From NCBI RefSeq assembly GCF_004349055.1, contig NZ_SMKX01000099.1:1-32999 (forward strand): DNA of 32,999 bases, in the 5' to 3' direction. Of the stretch, positions 8,395-15,558 are shown piece after piece (the first letter of the stretch is position 1; each line of letters begins with the position of its first letter). Source of the stretch: Kribbella antibiotica (GTDB taxonomy: Bacteria > Actinomycetota > Actinomycetes > Propionibacteriales > Kribbellaceae). The position numbers were made by a program, and so were the translations under genes. The notes beneath the pieces are model-generated. The model worked only from the letters and a program-made list of their open reading frames with translations, had not been told where the DNA came from and made no database searches.

Positions 8395-8406
8395 GGTCCG
8401 AGCGTA
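8395..8406 (-). promoter_or_regulatory. Leaderless -10 for the membrane phosphatase operon
   Basis: On the minus strand TACGCT (8406-8401) is followed by CGGACC and the ATG at 8394, so +1 would be the A of ATG. TGACAG at 8431-8426 is a possible -35 (19-bp spacer) and lies inside the hairpin that ends the upstream GH43 transcript. Confidence 0.6.
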
Positions 8407-8446
8407 CGAGGCGTGGTACGGCGCACTGTCACCGCGCCACGCCTCG
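8407..8446 (-). terminator. Hairpin after the GH43 gene
   Basis: CGAGGCGTGG (8407-8416) pairs with CCACGCCTCG (8437-8446), a 10-bp stem with a 20-nt loop, eleven bases past the GH43 stop codon. It overlaps the region where the -35 of the next minus-strand operon would sit. Confidence 0.55.
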
Positions 8447-8457
8447 GGAGAAGGCTG

Positions 8458-9780
8458 TTACTGAAGCTCGAGGTAGTCCACTTCGGTGTAGAGCGTGCCC
8501 TTGGTGAGCCGGACCGTGTTCCAGCCCGCCTGCAGTGTGACCGGGACCGACGACTCGCGCCACTGGTTCCAGCCGGTGAACGGGTAGCTGACCGACCCCT
8601 GGCTGTTGCCGTTGATGGACAGTCCGTGACTGGCCGTGCCCTGGGAGCCGTTCGCGTAGCCGACGTGCAGCGTGTACCCACCGGCAACCGGCGCGAAGAC
8701 GCGGTTCTCGACCCACGAGTCGGCGAAGTCGATGTAACCGACCGCCTTGCCACCCGATGCGCCCGCAGAGTTCTCCCGCAGCACGCAGCGATTCAGTGTG
8801 CCGCTCTCGGCCTCGGTCCGGACCCGGCTGCCGCGGACCACCGGCCAGTCACCGGCCCAGCCGACATCAGCCACGAACATGTGCCGTGCGCCGTTCACCC
8901 AACCGTGCAGGAACACCTTGTCACCGACGAAGTCGGCGCCACCAGGGCCACAGACCTTGCCGTCGAAGGTCTGCGTCGTCAGCAACGGCCGCTGCTGCGA
9001 AGTCCACGGGCCGGTCAGGCTGGTCGCGGTGGCATACGCCGTCTGGTAGTTGCAGTCGTTGTAGCCATTGGTCGAATAGAACAGCAGGTACCGGCTGTCG
9101 CGTTGAACCAGGTCAGGTGCCTCAGCGATCCCGTTCGAGGTCAGCAACGCGGTGTTGCCGCCGGCAAGGGTCTCGCCGTTGTCGGTCGTCTTGGTCAGCC
9201 AGATCGTCGACGGCTTGCTGATCGCGTTGCCATCGTTCTTCCAGACCAGGTAGCGACTGCCGTCCCGGTCCACGAAGGTGTTGGCGTCGATCGCACCACC
9301 CAGGTCGAGCGGGCAGATCAGCGGCTCCGTGCCGACCGGTGTGAACGGTCCGCGCGGCGAGGTAGCAGTCGCGACACCGATGCACTGGCGATCGGAGGTC
9401 TTGTGCCAGGCGGTGTAGGTGAGGGTGTACGTGCCGTCCGGGTTCGGGTACACGTCCGGCGCCCAGGTGCGGCCGGGCTTGGCCCACGCTGCTGACGGGC
9501 CGCCGGGCATGGCGTCACCGCGCGTAGTCCACGGTCCCTCCGCACTCGGCGCGGTGGCGACCGGGACAGTGCCGAGACCGTTGTTGGTCGAGTAGGCGTA
9601 CCAGGTGCCGTTCTGCTGGAAGACGTCCGGATCCGGAAAGTCTCGCGAGATCACATCGGCCGGGAAGACAGCACCGGCAGCTTCCTGTACGGCGGCCTGC
9701 ACCGGGGTCGCCTGGACAGCGCACAACCCGATTGCGGCGGCCGTGACAGTGGTCGCGAGTAGTCGTCGAAACATCTGCAC
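8458..9780 (-). CDS. Secreted GH43 family glycosidase with CBM35-like domain
   Basis: A 440-residue exported glycoside hydrolase. Residues 1-30 form a signal peptide (RR near the start, hydrophobic core, PVQAA cleavage region). The catalytic five-bladed propeller follows with the GH43 hallmark ISRDFPDPDVFQ (D50/D52), then repeated blades such as RTWAPDVYPNPDGTYTL and LGGAIDANTFVDRDG. The last 125 residues (from RTEAESGTL) look like a CBM35/CBM6 carbohydrate-binding module, ending in VDYLELQ. Likely substrates are arabinan, arabinoxylan or galactan; specificity cannot be fixed. AAGGAG precedes the ATG at 9780 within a small inverted repeat. The gene is divergent from the D,D-carboxypeptidase gene. 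Confidence 0.88.
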   Translation of the reverse strand: MQMFRRLLATTVTAAAIGLCAVQATPVQAAVQEAAGAVFPADVISRDFPDPDVFQQNGTWYAYSTNNGLGTVPVATAPSAEGPWTTRGDAMPGGPSAAWAKPGRTWAPDVYPNPDGTYTLTYTAWHKTSDRQCIGVATATSPRGPFTPVGTEPLICPLDLGGAIDANTFVDRDGSRYLVWKNDGNAISKPSTIWLTKTTDNGETLAGGNTALLTSNGIAEAPDLVQRDSRYLLFYSTNGYNDCNYQTAYATATSLTGPWTSQQRPLLTTQTFDGKVCGPGGADFVGDKVFLHGWVNGARHMFVADVGWAGDWPVVRGSRVRTEAESGTLNRCVLRENSAGASGGKAVGYIDFADSWVENRVFAPVAGGYTLHVGYANGSQGTASHGLSINGNSQGSVSYPFTGWNQWRESSVPVTLQAGWNTVRLTKGTLYTEVDYLELQ

Positions 9781-9792
9781 TCCTTGGGAGTG
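9778..9792 (-). promoter_or_regulatory. Inverted repeat over the GH43 ribosome binding site
   Basis: CACTCC (9778-9783) and GGAGTG (9787-9792) form a perfect 6-bp inverted repeat with a 3-nt loop. On the minus strand it contains the AAGGAG ribosome binding site and touches the start codon, so it could hide the site in the mRNA or be a small operator. Confidence 0.35.
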
Positions 9793-9893
9793 GGGGCGGG
9801 ATCTGCAGTTTTACATCGATTCACCTGAGACGCGAGGCCCTATGGTGTTGGAGACTCGGACGAGTCGGATTCTGCCTGGTTGAGGAGTGTGAA

Positions 9894-11468
9894 GTGAGCT
9901 ATTCACCGTGGGTTTCAAGGCGCAAGCTGATCGCGGCAGCGGCAGTGGTCGCCGTAGCCGCGGGCGCAGTGTTCTCGCAGGCCGTAGGATCGTCCGCATC
10001 GGCTGACGACACCCCGCTGCAGACCCAGCTGGACCAGTTGCTGACGAACAGCGCGTACACCGGGTCTCAGGTCGACCTGGTCGTCCGGGATGCAACCACC
10101 GGCGAAACGCTGTACAACCGCAACGGCGGCAACCGCCTGATGCCGGCCTCGAACACCAAGTTCTTCAGCTCCACCGCCGCGCTCGCAGTTCTCGGCCCGT
10201 CGTTCCGCTTCCACACCGACGTACTGGCGAGCGCTCCGGTCAAGAACGGCAAGCTCAAGGGCAACCTGTACCTCAAGGGGTACGGCGACCCGACCACGCT
10301 GGAGGCGGACTACATCGCCCTGGCCAAGCAGCTCAAAACCGCTGGGGTGACCCGGGTCGGCGGCGACCTGATCGCCGACGACTTCTACTTCGACCACGTC
10401 CGCCTCGGTGACGGCTGGGCCGGCGACGACGAGTCGTCGTACTACTCCGCCCAGATCTCCGCGCTGACGCTCGCGCCGAACAACGACCTGGACTCCGGTA
10501 CGGCGATCATCGAGACGCTGCCCGGGGCTGCGGCCGGTGACCCGGTCAAGCTGAACACAGTCCCGGCGAACGACGTACTGAAGGTCGTCAACACTGCGAC
10601 CACCGGTGCGACCGGCTCGGCCAGCACTCTGGTGGTCGAGCGTGAGCACGGCACCAACACTGTCCGGGTCAGTGGTTCGTTCCCGCTTGGCGCGGCCAAG
10701 TCCAGCAAGTGGGTGACCGTCTGGGAGCCGGAGCTCTACGCGGCCGACGTGTTCCGGCGGGCGCTCACCGCCGAGGGCATCACGGTCAGTGGCCGGATCA
10801 AGAACGCCGCTACCCCGGCCGGCGCCACTGTGCTCGCCAAGGACGAGTCGATGACCGTCGGCGAGCTGATGAACCCGTTCATGAAGCTGTCGAACAACAT
10901 GCACGCCGAGCACCTGGTGAAGACCATGGGCGCGGTCAAGAAGGGCCAAGGCACCTGGTCCGCCGGGCTGTCCGTCGTCAACGAGTACGTCAAGAGCAAG
11001 GGCGTCGACACCAGCTCCATCCGGCTCAGCGACGGCTCCGGGCTGGCCCGCAAGGTGAACGTGACCGCGAACTCCATCAGCACGCTGCTGCTCGCCGTAC
11101 AGACCGAGCCCTGGTTCCAGCAGTGGTACGCCGCACTGCCCATCGCGGGCAACCCGGACCGGTTCACCGGGGGGACATTAAGTGCCCGAATGCGCAACAC
11201 CCCGGCAGCCAACAACCTGCACGGCAAGACCGGCTCACTGACCGGAGCGACCGCACTGTCCGGCTACGTGACTAACAAGGACGGCCGCAAGCTGGTCTTC
11301 TCCATGCTGAGCAACAACTACATCACCTCGCCGCGCCCCGTGGAGGACCAGGTCGGCGTGCTGCTCGCCTCCTGGAGCGACCAGACTCCCCCGGCGGCTG
11401 CTATCGCGCCGGAGAGTCGCCAGAGCACTCAGCCAGTCTGTGAGTCGGAGTGGGTCAAGGCCTGTTAA
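9894..11468 (+). CDS. dacB: D-alanyl-D-alanine carboxypeptidase / endopeptidase (peptidase S13, PBP4 class)
   Basis: A 524-residue low-molecular-mass penicillin-binding protein. An N-terminal signal sequence or anchor (about 10-38, RRKLIAAAAVVAVAAG) exports it. The three active-site motifs of the S13 family are visible: SxxK as S86-NT-K89, SNN at 333-335 (KLSNNMHAEHLVK) and KTG at 445-447 (HGKTGSLTG). The long insert between the first two motifs is normal for this family. It should trim or cleave peptidoglycan cross-links outside the membrane. The GTG start at 9894 has GAGGAG at 9882-9887. The C-terminus has a short extra tail (ESRQSTQPVCESEWVKAC) past the usual domain end. A GNAT gene follows closely. 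Confidence 0.92.
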   Translation: MSYSPWVSRRKLIAAAAVVAVAAGAVFSQAVGSSASADDTPLQTQLDQLLTNSAYTGSQVDLVVRDATTGETLYNRNGGNRLMPASNTKFFSSTAALAVLGPSFRFHTDVLASAPVKNGKLKGNLYLKGYGDPTTLEADYIALAKQLKTAGVTRVGGDLIADDFYFDHVRLGDGWAGDDESSYYSAQISALTLAPNNDLDSGTAIIETLPGAAAGDPVKLNTVPANDVLKVVNTATTGATGSASTLVVEREHGTNTVRVSGSFPLGAAKSSKWVTVWEPELYAADVFRRALTAEGITVSGRIKNAATPAGATVLAKDESMTVGELMNPFMKLSNNMHAEHLVKTMGAVKKGQGTWSAGLSVVNEYVKSKGVDTSSIRLSDGSGLARKVNVTANSISTLLLAVQTEPWFQQWYAALPIAGNPDRFTGGTLSARMRNTPAANNLHGKTGSLTGATALSGYVTNKDGRKLVFSMLSNNYITSPRPVEDQVGVLLASWSDQTPPAAAIAPESRQSTQPVCESEWVKAC

Positions 11469-11508
11469 ACCAGTCGACAGTACGGCGGTCGTTCTCCACC
11501 ATGTGGAC

Positions 11509-12459
11509 ATGACCGCCGTACTGCCAGACACGTTCACCGTGCGACCGCCGACCAAGGACGACGCGCAAGCCGTCTTCGACCTGGTCGCCGCGTACAACCA
11601 CACTGTGGTCGGTTTCGCCGACTACACCCTCGACGACGCCTTCGATGAGCTGACCGAACCCGGGTTCGAGCCGGAGACCGATGGCTGGCTGGTGTTCGAC
11701 GGCGATCAGCTGGTCGGCTACGGCTCGGTCTTCGGCAAGGGCGAGTTCCACGTCCTCGACATGGACGCTGTGACCAGTGACCCGGTCGTCGAGGCCTACC
11801 TGCTGGGTGAGATCACTCGGCGTGGCCGCGAACTGGCCGCCGCGCACGGACACACCTCGGTGCAGCTCGACACCGGCGTCTATCGTCTCGACACCGGCCG
11901 CCGCGCACGCCTTGAGGCGGCTGGCTACGCCAGGGGTACGACGTTCCACCGGATGCGGATCGACCACCACGGGCCGGTGCCGGCCCCCGCCGTACCGGCT
12001 GGTGTTGTGGTCCGCCGCGGCACTCCGGACGAGGAGTCGCAGCGCGCGGCGCACCACGTGGTGATTGCGGCGTTCACCGGCCAGTACGGCTTCGAGGTGC
12101 GCTCGTTCGAGGAGTGGCAGGCCTCCCATGAGGCCCAGTCGACGTTCGACTGGGCTGGGATGGCTCTGCTCGAGATCGACGGCAAGGCAGTCGCCATGCG
12201 CGAGTGCACCGACGCCTTCATCGAGGACGAGAACTGCAACTACGTCGGCCGGCTCGCCGTACTGGATGAGGCTCGCGGCAAGGGGCTGGCCAAGTTCCTG
12301 CTCCGCGACCAGTTCGCCCTGGACGCGGCCGCCGGACGCACCGGAACACTCCTGCACGTCGACACCAACAACCCGACACCGGCCCTGGGCCTGTATCTGT
12401 CGGTCGGTATGACGGAGTCCCTCGTCATCGACTCGCTGCGCTGCACGGTAGCGGTCTGA
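11509..12459 (+). CDS. Tandem GNAT-family N-acetyltransferase
   Basis: A 316-residue protein with two GNAT domains in tandem (about 8-150 and 165-316). The C-terminal domain keeps the acetyl-CoA-binding motif A: VGRLAVLDEARGKGLAKFLLRDQF, followed by HVDTNNPTPALGLYLSVGM. The N-terminal domain is more degenerate. The layout recalls mycothiol synthase (MshD) and other actinobacterial double-GNAT enzymes, but this is not a clear MshD and the substrate is unknown. The frame is open upstream to 11440, inside the previous gene; the ATG at 11509 is preferred because the protein from there begins MTAVLPDTFTVRPPTKDDA, a typical GNAT start. The ribosome binding site is weak. A strong hairpin follows. 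Confidence 0.82.
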   Translation: MTAVLPDTFTVRPPTKDDAQAVFDLVAAYNHTVVGFADYTLDDAFDELTEPGFEPETDGWLVFDGDQLVGYGSVFGKGEFHVLDMDAVTSDPVVEAYLLGEITRRGRELAAAHGHTSVQLDTGVYRLDTGRRARLEAAGYARGTTFHRMRIDHHGPVPAPAVPAGVVVRRGTPDEESQRAAHHVVIAAFTGQYGFEVRSFEEWQASHEAQSTFDWAGMALLEIDGKAVAMRECTDAFIEDENCNYVGRLAVLDEARGKGLAKFLLRDQFALDAAAGRTGTLLHVDTNNPTPALGLYLSVGMTESLVIDSLRCTVAV

Positions 12460-12464
12460 AGGGA

Positions 12465-12503
12465 CGGCCGGCCGGGGCAGTCGCGGTCCGCCCCGGCTAG
12501 CCG
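12465..12503. terminator. Bidirectional terminator hairpin
   Basis: 12465-12478 pairs with 12490-12503 as a 14-bp stem with one mismatch and one G-U pair (core GCCGGGGC/GCCCCGGC) and an 11-nt loop. It fills the gap between the GNAT gene and the convergent anti-sigma-like gene and could serve both. Confidence 0.65.
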
Positions 12504-13115
12504 TCAGTACTGGAGGATGCGCTTCCCAGCTTCACCGGCGTACACGGTCCTGCCGTCGACCGGCTGCCGCAGGTCGAGCTGGATCACGGACGGGTGATTG
12601 TCGGTTCCCAGCGGGTTGCACTCCGGAGAGTCGGTCGCATCCGGTGCAACCGAGTAGCGGTAGGCAGCGACCCGGATCGAGTGCTCGTCCTGCTTCAGGA
12701 TCCGGACCACGGTGTCGGGCAAGCAGTCCCACGACGAGGCCACGTTGGGCGGTACGCCGACCAGCAGCACCCCCGGCTGCCCCTTCGACACTCTGACCGA
12801 GGTGATCTGGATCTCGCCGACCAGCAGCATCACCGTCTTGCCGTACCTGAACGAGTCCGGTGGCGGACCGTCGTCCAGCAGCCCTACCGTCGGATCGATG
12901 CTGATGGTCGTCGACGGTGCGACCGGCGCCTCTTCGGCGCGCGGCTGGTCGATGACCGCCAGTGTCGCGCCACCGGCCACGACGACCGCAGTGACCAGCG
13001 CGGCCGTCACCCGGCTGCGGATCTTCCGTCCGCGGGCGGCGCGTTCGACGTACTCGAACGGCGGCGCCTCCTCCGGCGTCTGCTCGTCGACGTACTGGGT
13101 CAGTAGTTCACGCAT
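12504..13115 (-). CDS. Single-pass membrane protein, likely anti-sigma partner
   Basis: A 203-residue protein with a cytoplasmic N-terminus of about 35 residues (MRELLTQYVDEQTPEEAPPF), one membrane helix (about 36-56, VTAALVTAVVVAGGATLAVI) and an extracytoplasmic domain of about 145 residues with a cysteine pair. It starts 8 bp inside the end of the ECF sigma gene, so translation is coupled. This arrangement is typical of membrane anti-sigma factors. The zinc-binding HxxxCxxC motif of classical ZAS anti-sigma factors is absent and the N-terminal domain is very short, so the anti-sigma role is inferred from position and topology only. Confidence 0.7.
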   Translation of the reverse strand: MRELLTQYVDEQTPEEAPPFEYVERAARGRKIRSRVTAALVTAVVVAGGATLAVIDQPRAEEAPVAPSTTISIDPTVGLLDDGPPPDSFRYGKTVMLLVGEIQITSVRVSKGQPGVLLVGVPPNVASSWDCLPDTVVRILKQDEHSIRVAAYRYSVAPDATDSPECNPLGTDNHPSVIQLDLRQPVDGRTVYAGEAGKRILQY

Positions 13116-13614
13116 TCTCAGGCACCTCCTTCACCTCGAGCAGCGGCTGCAGCGCCTGCCGCGCACGGGCCAGCCGGGACTTCACCGTGCCGACCGGCAC
13201 CTGCAGCTCCTCAGCAATCTGGTCCAGCGGCAGATCCATCACGTGATGCAGCACCACCACCGCGCGCTGCGCCGGCGGGAGCGCGGCCAGGGCCGTCTCC
13301 ACATCCAGCGCCTCACCATCCGGTGGCGCCACCACCTCGACCCGGCGGCCGGTCAGCCGCGTCATCGCCTTGGCCGCCACCTGCTGCCGCCGAAGCCGAC
13401 TGATCAACGTCCGCACCGCCACCGACCGAACCCAGGCCTCCGGATCCTCGTACTTACTGATCGAGTCCCATCGGCCCAGCAACTTCACATACGCGTCCTG
13501 CGCCACTTCCTCCGCGTCCGGCCGGGACCCCCCGATCGACACCAGCACACCGATCAGCCGCGGCCAGCTCCGCCGGTACAGCACGGCCACATCCGGCACC
13601 TGATCCCGATCCAC
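13108..13614 (-). CDS. SigE-family ECF RNA polymerase sigma factor
   Basis: A 168-residue group IV sigma factor. Region 2 spans about 8-78 (SRPDAEEVAQDAYVKLLGRWDSI, DPEAWVRSVAVRTLISRLRR) and region 4 about 108-160 (ALAALPPAQRAVVVLHHVMDL, then the helix-turn-helix LDQIAEELQVPVGTVKSRLARARQAL). The size and sequence fit the actinobacterial 'SigE family' subset. The start is a GTG at 13614 preceded by GGGGAGG. The stop overlaps the membrane partner gene by 8 bp. A GGAAC / CGTGTT pair upstream looks like an ECF-type promoter and suggests self-activation. Confidence 0.92.
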   Translation of the reverse strand: MDRDQVPDVAVLYRRSWPRLIGVLVSIGGSRPDAEEVAQDAYVKLLGRWDSISKYEDPEAWVRSVAVRTLISRLRRQQVAAKAMTRLTGRRVEVVAPPDGEALDVETALAALPPAQRAVVVLHHVMDLPLDQIAEELQVPVGTVKSRLARARQALQPLLEVKEVPENA

Positions 13615-13643
13615 TGAAGTCCCTCCCCTGCGCTTCTGGTGGT

Positions 13644-13671
13644 AACACGCGCTACACCCCCACCAGGTTCC
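13644..13671 (-). promoter_or_regulatory. Putative ECF-type promoter upstream of the sigma gene
   Basis: On the minus strand GGAAC (13671-13667) is followed, after 17 bp, by CGTGTT (13649-13644). This resembles GGAAC-N16/17-CGTT promoters of ECF sigma factors and lies 30 bp before the sigma start codon, consistent with autoregulation. Confidence 0.45.
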
Positions 13672-13685
13672 ACGAAATCCGAAAC

Positions 13686-13733
13686 TTGTCGAGAGGAGAT
13701 CTGAGAGATTACTCTCGAAACATGTCTCTCAGA
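13686..13733 (+). promoter_or_regulatory. Leaderless promoter with nested operator palindromes for the ArsR-type gene
   Basis: TTGTCG (13686-13691), an 18-bp spacer and TACTCT (13710-13715) place +1 on the A of the ATG at 13722. Three inverted repeats interlock over it: TCGAGAG (13689-13695) with CTCTCGA (13712-13718), GAGAG (13703-13707) with CTCTC (13712-13716), and TCTGAGAGA (13700-13708) with TCTCTCAGA (13725-13733). A winged-helix dimer binding here would block the promoter, so autorepression is likely. Confidence 0.6.
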
Positions 13734-14309
13734 AATCCGTACGGCGATTTCGAGATCACCGACCCGCAGGCGATGCGGGCGCTGGCTCACCCCGTCCGGC
13801 TGGCTGCACTCAGCTGGCTGCAGCGCCACGGGCCGGCGACCGCGACTCAACTGTCGGAGCACGTCGGCGCCTCCCCCTCGGTCACCAGCTGGCATCTGCG
13901 CCATCTGGCGCAGTTCGGGCTCGTGTACGACGGTCCGCCGCCGACCGGCACGGACAAGCGGCAGCGCTGGTGGCGTGCGGCGGCCCGGGGCTTCCGGATC
14001 GAGATGCCCGACACCCCGGAGGGCACCGAGGCGGCACGGCTGCTCGGCGGTCAGATGCTGAACCAAGCCGTGGCCGCCGCCCAGCACTGGCAGAGTGCGA
14101 CAGAGCCCAGCCTCGCTCCGGAGTGGACCCGGGTCAGCGGCGTGTCGAACACCGGTGTCGTGATCACCGCCGAAGAGGCCGAGGCCATCCAGCAGGCGAT
14201 GGAACAAGTCCTCGCGCCCTACGTGCAGCGCAACGACAGCGACGCCGTACCGGACAGTGCGCGGCTGGTCCGCTTCCTGCGCTTCTCGTTGCCTGAAGCA
14301 ACCGAATAG
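13722..14309 (+). CDS. ArsR-type winged-helix regulator
   Basis: A 195-residue regulator with an N-terminal winged helix (about 12-85): QAMRALAHPVRLAALSWLQRHGPATATQLSEHVGASPSVTSWHLRHLAQFGLV. No ArsR-type cysteine metal site is visible. The C-terminal half (about 95-195) is helical and probably forms dimer or ligand contacts. A longer frame from a TTG at 13686 exists, but the ATG at 13722 matches a leaderless promoter and starts the conserved part cleanly. Ten bases separate it from the MFS exporter, so it probably controls that gene and itself. Ligand unknown. Confidence 0.87.
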   Translation: MSLRNPYGDFEITDPQAMRALAHPVRLAALSWLQRHGPATATQLSEHVGASPSVTSWHLRHLAQFGLVYDGPPPTGTDKRQRWWRAAARGFRIEMPDTPEGTEAARLLGGQMLNQAVAAAQHWQSATEPSLAPEWTRVSGVSNTGVVITAEEAEAIQQAMEQVLAPYVQRNDSDAVPDSARLVRFLRFSLPEATE

Positions 14310-14319
14310 AGGACGGCCG

Positions 14320-15558
14320 ATGTCTACCAGCCTGTGGCGCGATCGCCGGTTCCGGACCTTCTGGTCCGCGCAGACCATCTCCGAATTCGGCGACCGGGTC
14401 ACCGAGCTCGCACTGCCACTGATCGCCGTCACGATGCTGGACGCCTCACCGGCGCAGGTCGGCTTCCTGACCGCGGCAGTCTGGTTGCCGAACCTGTTCA
14501 GCCTCTTCATCGGCTCCTGGGTCGATCAGCGCCGCGACAAACGCCCGCTGATGATCGCCGCCGACCTCGCCCGGACCGCGCTGCTCCTGAGCTTGCCGGT
14601 CGCCTACTGGCTCGACCTGCTCACGCTCGGACAGCTGTACACGATCGCGATCCTGGCCGGGACCGCCGACGTCGTCTTCAGCGCGGCGTACGCGTCGTTC
14701 TTCGTCCGGCTCGTCACCCGCGAGCAGCACCTCGAGGCCAACAGCAAGCTGTCGGCGACACGCTCACTCTCCTACATGGGCGGGCCGGCGATCGGGGGCG
14801 CCCTCGTCCAATGGCTGACCGCGCCGATCGCGATGATCGTCGACGCCGTCTCCTTCGCGTTCTCCGCACTTCAGCTCAGTCGGCTGAAGGCCGATCCCGG
14901 TCCGGTCGAAGACTCTCCCGAGCCGTTCCTGACCCGGGTGCGCACCGGCATGCAGTACACGCTGAAACATCCTTATCTGCGCAGCGCTCTCGGCTGTGCG
15001 ACGACGGTCAACTTCTTCAACCTGATGTCGACCGCGCTCCTCGTTCTGTTCGCCAGCCGCGAGCTCGGGTTGCCCGCCGGCACGATCGGCCTGGCCTTCG
15101 GTATCGGCTCGACCGGCGGACTCCTCGGCGCGGTCGCGGCGAAACCGCTGACCCGGATCATCGGCGCGGGTCGTCTGATCGCCGCGGGCTCCGTCGTCTT
15201 TCCCGGCGCTATCGCGATCGCCGCCCTGGCCGCCGGTCCGATCTGGGCCCGCGCCGCGGCCCTCGCGGCCGCCAGCTTCGTCGGAGCCTTCGCGGTGATG
15301 TGCTTCGACATCCCGCTGAACTCGATTCAGGCCGCCGTCATCGACGACCAGCTGCGCAGCCGCGTGTACGGCGCCTTCAGCAGTATCAACTACGGCATCA
15401 GGCCGCTCGGTGCGGTCGTCGGCGGATTCCTCGGCACCTGGATCGGTGTCCGCGAAACCCTCCTCATCTCCGCAGCCGGCGGCCTGTTCGCCGTACTGTG
15501 GCTGATCGGCTCGCCCATTCTCAAAGTCAAGACCTTGGACGACCTCCAGCCGGTGTGA
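14320..15558 (+). CDS. MFS exporter (MFS_3 / EntS-like)
   Basis: A 412-residue major facilitator with about 12 membrane helices. It starts with the family segment SLWRDRRFRTFWSAQTISEFGDRVTELALPL and keeps motif A after helix 2 as GSWVDQRRDKRPLM. This branch includes siderophore and macrolide exporters, but the substrate cannot be inferred. The ATG at 14320 follows AGAGGA; the frame is open further upstream only into the regulator gene. The stop codon abuts that of the convergent DHA2 transporter with no intergenic base and no terminator hairpin. Co-transcription with the upstream ArsR-type gene is very likely. Confidence 0.9.
   Translation: MSTSLWRDRRFRTFWSAQTISEFGDRVTELALPLIAVTMLDASPAQVGFLTAAVWLPNLFSLFIGSWVDQRRDKRPLMIAADLARTALLLSLPVAYWLDLLTLGQLYTIAILAGTADVVFSAAYASFFVRLVTREQHLEANSKLSATRSLSYMGGPAIGGALVQWLTAPIAMIVDAVSFAFSALQLSRLKADPGPVEDSPEPFLTRVRTGMQYTLKHPYLRSALGCATTVNFFNLMSTALLVLFASRELGLPAGTIGLAFGIGSTGGLLGAVAAKPLTRIIGAGRLIAAGSVVFPGAIAIAALAAGPIWARAAALAAASFVGAFAVMCFDIPLNSIQAAVIDDQLRSRVYGAFSSINYGIRPLGAVVGGFLGTWIGVRETLLISAAGGLFAVLWLIGSPILKVKTLDDLQPV

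Noticed and set aside
9803..9828. LacI-type operator around ACATCGAT in the GH43/PBP intergenic region
   Set aside because: Only the central ATCGAT is symmetrical; the arms do not match.
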